Assembly (NCBI GenBank): GCA_020073395.1
Contig: JAIQFF010000024.1
Span: forward strand, 1-43,084
DNA: 43,084 bases
Source: Terriglobia bacterium
GTDB taxonomy: Bacteria; Acidobacteriota; Terriglobia; Terriglobales; Acidobacteriaceae
Direction: 5' to 3'
How positions within the stretch are numbered: the stretch's first letter is position 1; every line of letters starts with the position of its first letter. Positions 41,295-43,084 of the stretch are shown here, in pieces. The notes under the pieces are model-generated. The model did no database searches and had not been told where the DNA came from. It saw only the letters and a list, made by a program, of their open reading frames with translations. A program made the translations under genes and the position numbers.

Positions 41295-42077
41295 TCATTC
41301 GATCCCTGAAAGCGCCGCGCATGCATCGTGGTCCGAAATCTCAGCTCCATTCGGATCAGCACGTGTTACCCCATCTTCGGTCGAGCAGAAGCTGCGGATA
41401 CCGGTCTGATTGCGCGTGACCGGCGTCGCGGTCACAAAGTACTGGGTCCCGTCGTCAGAACGCTTCATCGCAAAAATGTAGCCGGTCCTCCCGGGCAAGA
41501 TGGTCGCACCCGCCAATCAGTTGTCAATGAGGCAGGCCGCGGCCGGGTTGGTGCTGTTGGGCGTAGCGCAGCCTAGAGAGTGTAGATCTGGAGCAAATCC
41601 GACAGTCGGAAACTGTGTCTGATAGCTCACTTGCGCGGCGCTGATTTGCCTGACCGAATTCACGGCGGCCGCTTCATTTGCCGCAATCCGCGCCCGTAGC
41701 AGGTTAGGAATCGCAATCGCCGCGATGATCAGGATGAGCGGGATCATGGCGATCCCGAAATATCCCAGGACAAGGCCTGCAATGGCCAGCCCCTTACCTC
41801 CTAACCTGCCCGCACTCTTCTTGATCTGCGAAAGTGAAATGTGCCCGAAGACAATGGCCACGATGGATAGGGGGAAGAAAAGAAAGGGAAGTCCAAAGAT
41901 CAGACTGGCGATGGCGAAGCCACTGGTCTCTTCCGCCCGGACCGGCGCAGGGGCACCGGTGGGAGTTAAAGACGGAAGGCCGGCAGCAGCTGTATTCGAG
42001 GTCGCCGATTGTCGGCCGCAGGTCGGGCAGAATGTAGCCCCTTCCGACACCGTTTGGCCGCATTGCGTGCAGATCAT
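41295..42077 (-). pseudogene. zinc-ribbon / type IV pilin-like membrane protein interrupted by an in-frame TGA
   Basis: From ATG 42077 the frame gives 186 residues and stops at TGA 41519-41517, yet the same frame continues for 73 more residues to 41295. The N-terminus has a zinc ribbon (Cys3, Cys6, Cys17, Cys20), followed by two hydrophobic segments (DUF4190-like, residues about 52-75 and 94-116), a pilin-like helix and IPNLLRARIAANEAAAVNSV, then a strand-rich tail. The tail beyond the stop (for example FVTATPVTRNQTGIRSF) reads like the natural end of the same pilin-like family. So it may be a nonsense mutation, a sequencing error, or readthrough. The product may be an inner-membrane protein with a pilin-like exposed domain. 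Confidence 0.7.
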
Positions 42078-42332
42078 GCGAGTCTCTCTTGCTGTGGCGG
42101 AAACGTAAGATGATCTTTTTCAACTAAAAATCGCTCCACCGTACTCTCGCAAGCCACTTTCGTCAATGCCGTCGCTGCCGAGCTCGGCTCCCGGAGAATA
42201 TGCTGGTTGCGTTGGCAAATTTTTTTTGATAATGTCCGCCGCACTCGGCTATTCCTCCCTAGGCCTCGCATGGGCGTCCCAGGCTGCGGGCTGAAAATGT
42301 CCGCTGCCACTCTCTCGCAGGAGACAGAATGC

Positions 42333-42701
42333 ATGCACTTCATCCTGGTGTCGGAAGCCGCAAGAGGGTGCGAGGCCGTGCTGCCCGCCAGCTTCCTGCT
42401 GTGGCAACGCGATCCTGATGCCAGCCCCTTTGTGGCTTGCGGCTGCCTGGGTTTCTTCGGGGTCATCATTGTTGGCATCATCGCGCTCAACATTGCATTG
42501 CTGATCTGGGTGGCGCGTGACGCCAAAAGCCGGGGCATGGACAATGCTGTCATCTGGATGATTCTGGTGATGCTGACTGGAATCATCGGTCTGATCATCT
42601 ACCTGTTCACACGCCCACAGGGCAATCTGGTGCCTTGTCCTCAATGTGGAAACAAGCGGTTGCAAGTGAGCGCAAAATGTCCGCATTGCGGAAAGCCCTG
42701 A
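42333..42701 (+). CDS. small membrane protein with two TM helices and a C-terminal zinc ribbon
   Basis: The 122-residue protein starts at ATG 42333, 9 nt after AGGAG (42319-42323); a longer frame to 42207 has no ribosome site at a good place. Two hydrophobic stretches (GVIIVGIIALNIALLIWVA and IWMILVMLTGIIGLIIYLF) flank a short basic loop with RDAKSRGMDN. The C-terminus ends in CPQCGNKRLQVSAKCPHCGKP, a zinc ribbon with CxxC pairs. I do not recognise a function. It overlaps the yidD start. Confidence 0.65.
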   Translation: MHFILVSEAARGCEAVLPASFLLWQRDPDASPFVACGCLGFFGVIIVGIIALNIALLIWVARDAKSRGMDNAVIWMILVMLTGIIGLIIYLFTRPQGNLVPCPQCGNKRLQVSAKCPHCGKP

Positions 42702-43006
42702 AGCACCCCGCAACTTATCTCGCGCTCCTGGGCCTGTTGGCGGGGAGCGTTTACGCCGACAGCTTTCGCCGCCCGAACCGCCAGCTGGCGGCCCGGGTTT
42801 ACGTTGTCCTGGTGCGCGGTTACCAGGGCGTGGGCAGTCCTCTCCTGGCTGGCTACGTCCAGTGTCGCTACCGTCCCACCTGCTCTCGTTACTCGATAGA
42901 GACCGTGCAACGCTACGGGCTGCGAAAGGGCTTGGTCATGACTGCGGCCCGCCTCTGGCGCTGCCGCAGGAGCGTTCCTCCTGGCACCAGCGACCCGGTT
43001 CCCTAG
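42677..43006 (+). CDS. yidD: membrane protein insertion efficiency factor YidD
   Basis: The 109-residue protein carries the YidD signature CRYRPTCSRYSIETVQRYG (about residues 61-79), with the Pro-Thr-Cys-Ser core, and ends with an RLWRC segment. The preceding segment has a hydrophobic stretch and a VYADSFRRPN turn. YidD aids YidC-mediated insertion at the inner membrane. ATG 42677 lies inside the preceding CDS, 25 nt before its end, so the two are likely coupled. The usual neighbours rpmH, rnpA and yidC are not in the window. Confidence 0.9.
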   Translation: MSALRKALKHPATYLALLGLLAGSVYADSFRRPNRQLAARVYVVLVRGYQGVGSPLLAGYVQCRYRPTCSRYSIETVQRYGLRKGLVMTAARLWRCRRSVPPGTSDPVP

Positions 43007-43084
43007 CCTGGTCTAGGCCTCCCGATCACGGGGATCATGTTGATAGTGAAGGCCCTGCGGGCAGGAATCCCGAGACGATGGCGG

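Noticed and set aside
1..43084. tRNA, rRNA, CRISPR array or phage genes
   Set aside because: No cloverleaf, rRNA-like stretch, regularly spaced repeats or phage structural genes were recognised on either strand.

Overview
The window looks like chromosome of a soil-type Acidobacteriota (Terriglobia/Koribacter-like). This is an inference from the mix of genes (one long arg operon, a bacillithiol deacetylase, a fused homocysteine methyltransferase/MTHFR, DHOR-type dihaem cytochrome, RsbU-like GAF phosphatases) and from the many short inverted-repeat intergenic elements. It is mainly amino-acid and sulfur metabolism. I saw no rRNA, tRNA, CRISPR array, phage or full IS element.

Region 1 (1-5.4 kb) holds the end of an unknown gene, a small secreted protein, and the assimilatory sulfur operon: sulfite/nitrite reductase, siroheme synthase (two separate proteins) and an iron-sulfur APS reductase. 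Ahead of the reductase lies the most striking feature of the window. A 28-codon leader ORF with eight Cys codons is followed by three mutually exclusive RNA pairings that end in a perfect 13-bp terminator. This is the layout of a cysteine-responsive transcription attenuator. Its start codon lies about 10 nt after a promoter -10 box, so the leader mRNA is probably leaderless.

Region 2 (5.4-13 kb) holds glutamate synthase large subunit (gltB), a LysR regulator, a 57-residue protein and aspartokinase (lysC). lysC is preceded by a second attenuator: a 31-codon leader ORF rich in Lys/Thr/Ile/Met codons, again with 1:2, 2:3 and 3:4 pairings and a terminator with almost the same core as the first.

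Region 3 (13-22 kb) is a complete, overlapping argR-C-B-D-F-G-H-A-J operon. Two ARG boxes lie over the argR promoter and start codon, pointing to autoregulation by ArgR. It carries both a short GNAT-type N-acetylglutamate synthase and ArgJ.

Region 4 (22-33 kb) holds a stand-alone receiver protein, a secreted amidohydrolase, a dihaem c-type cytochrome with a long structured 5' leader, a secreted helical protein, lysA translationally coupled to a GAF-GAF-PP2C phosphatase, hpt, a metallo-beta-lactamase-fold hydrolase and an O-methyltransferase.

Region 5 (33-43 kb) holds bshB1, a polyprenyl diphosphate synthase and xseB (split by a 142-bp inverted-repeat element), the fused homocysteine methyltransferase/methylene-THF reductase, a beta-propeller-like lipoprotein, a penicillin-acylase-family enzyme, a zinc-ribbon/pilin-like gene broken by an in-frame TGA, a two-TM zinc-ribbon protein and yidD.

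Taken together, many genes concern the supply and use of cysteine, methionine, lysine and arginine. The window shows two modes of feedback: ribosome-sensed attenuation for cysteine and the aspartate family, and a repressor for arginine.
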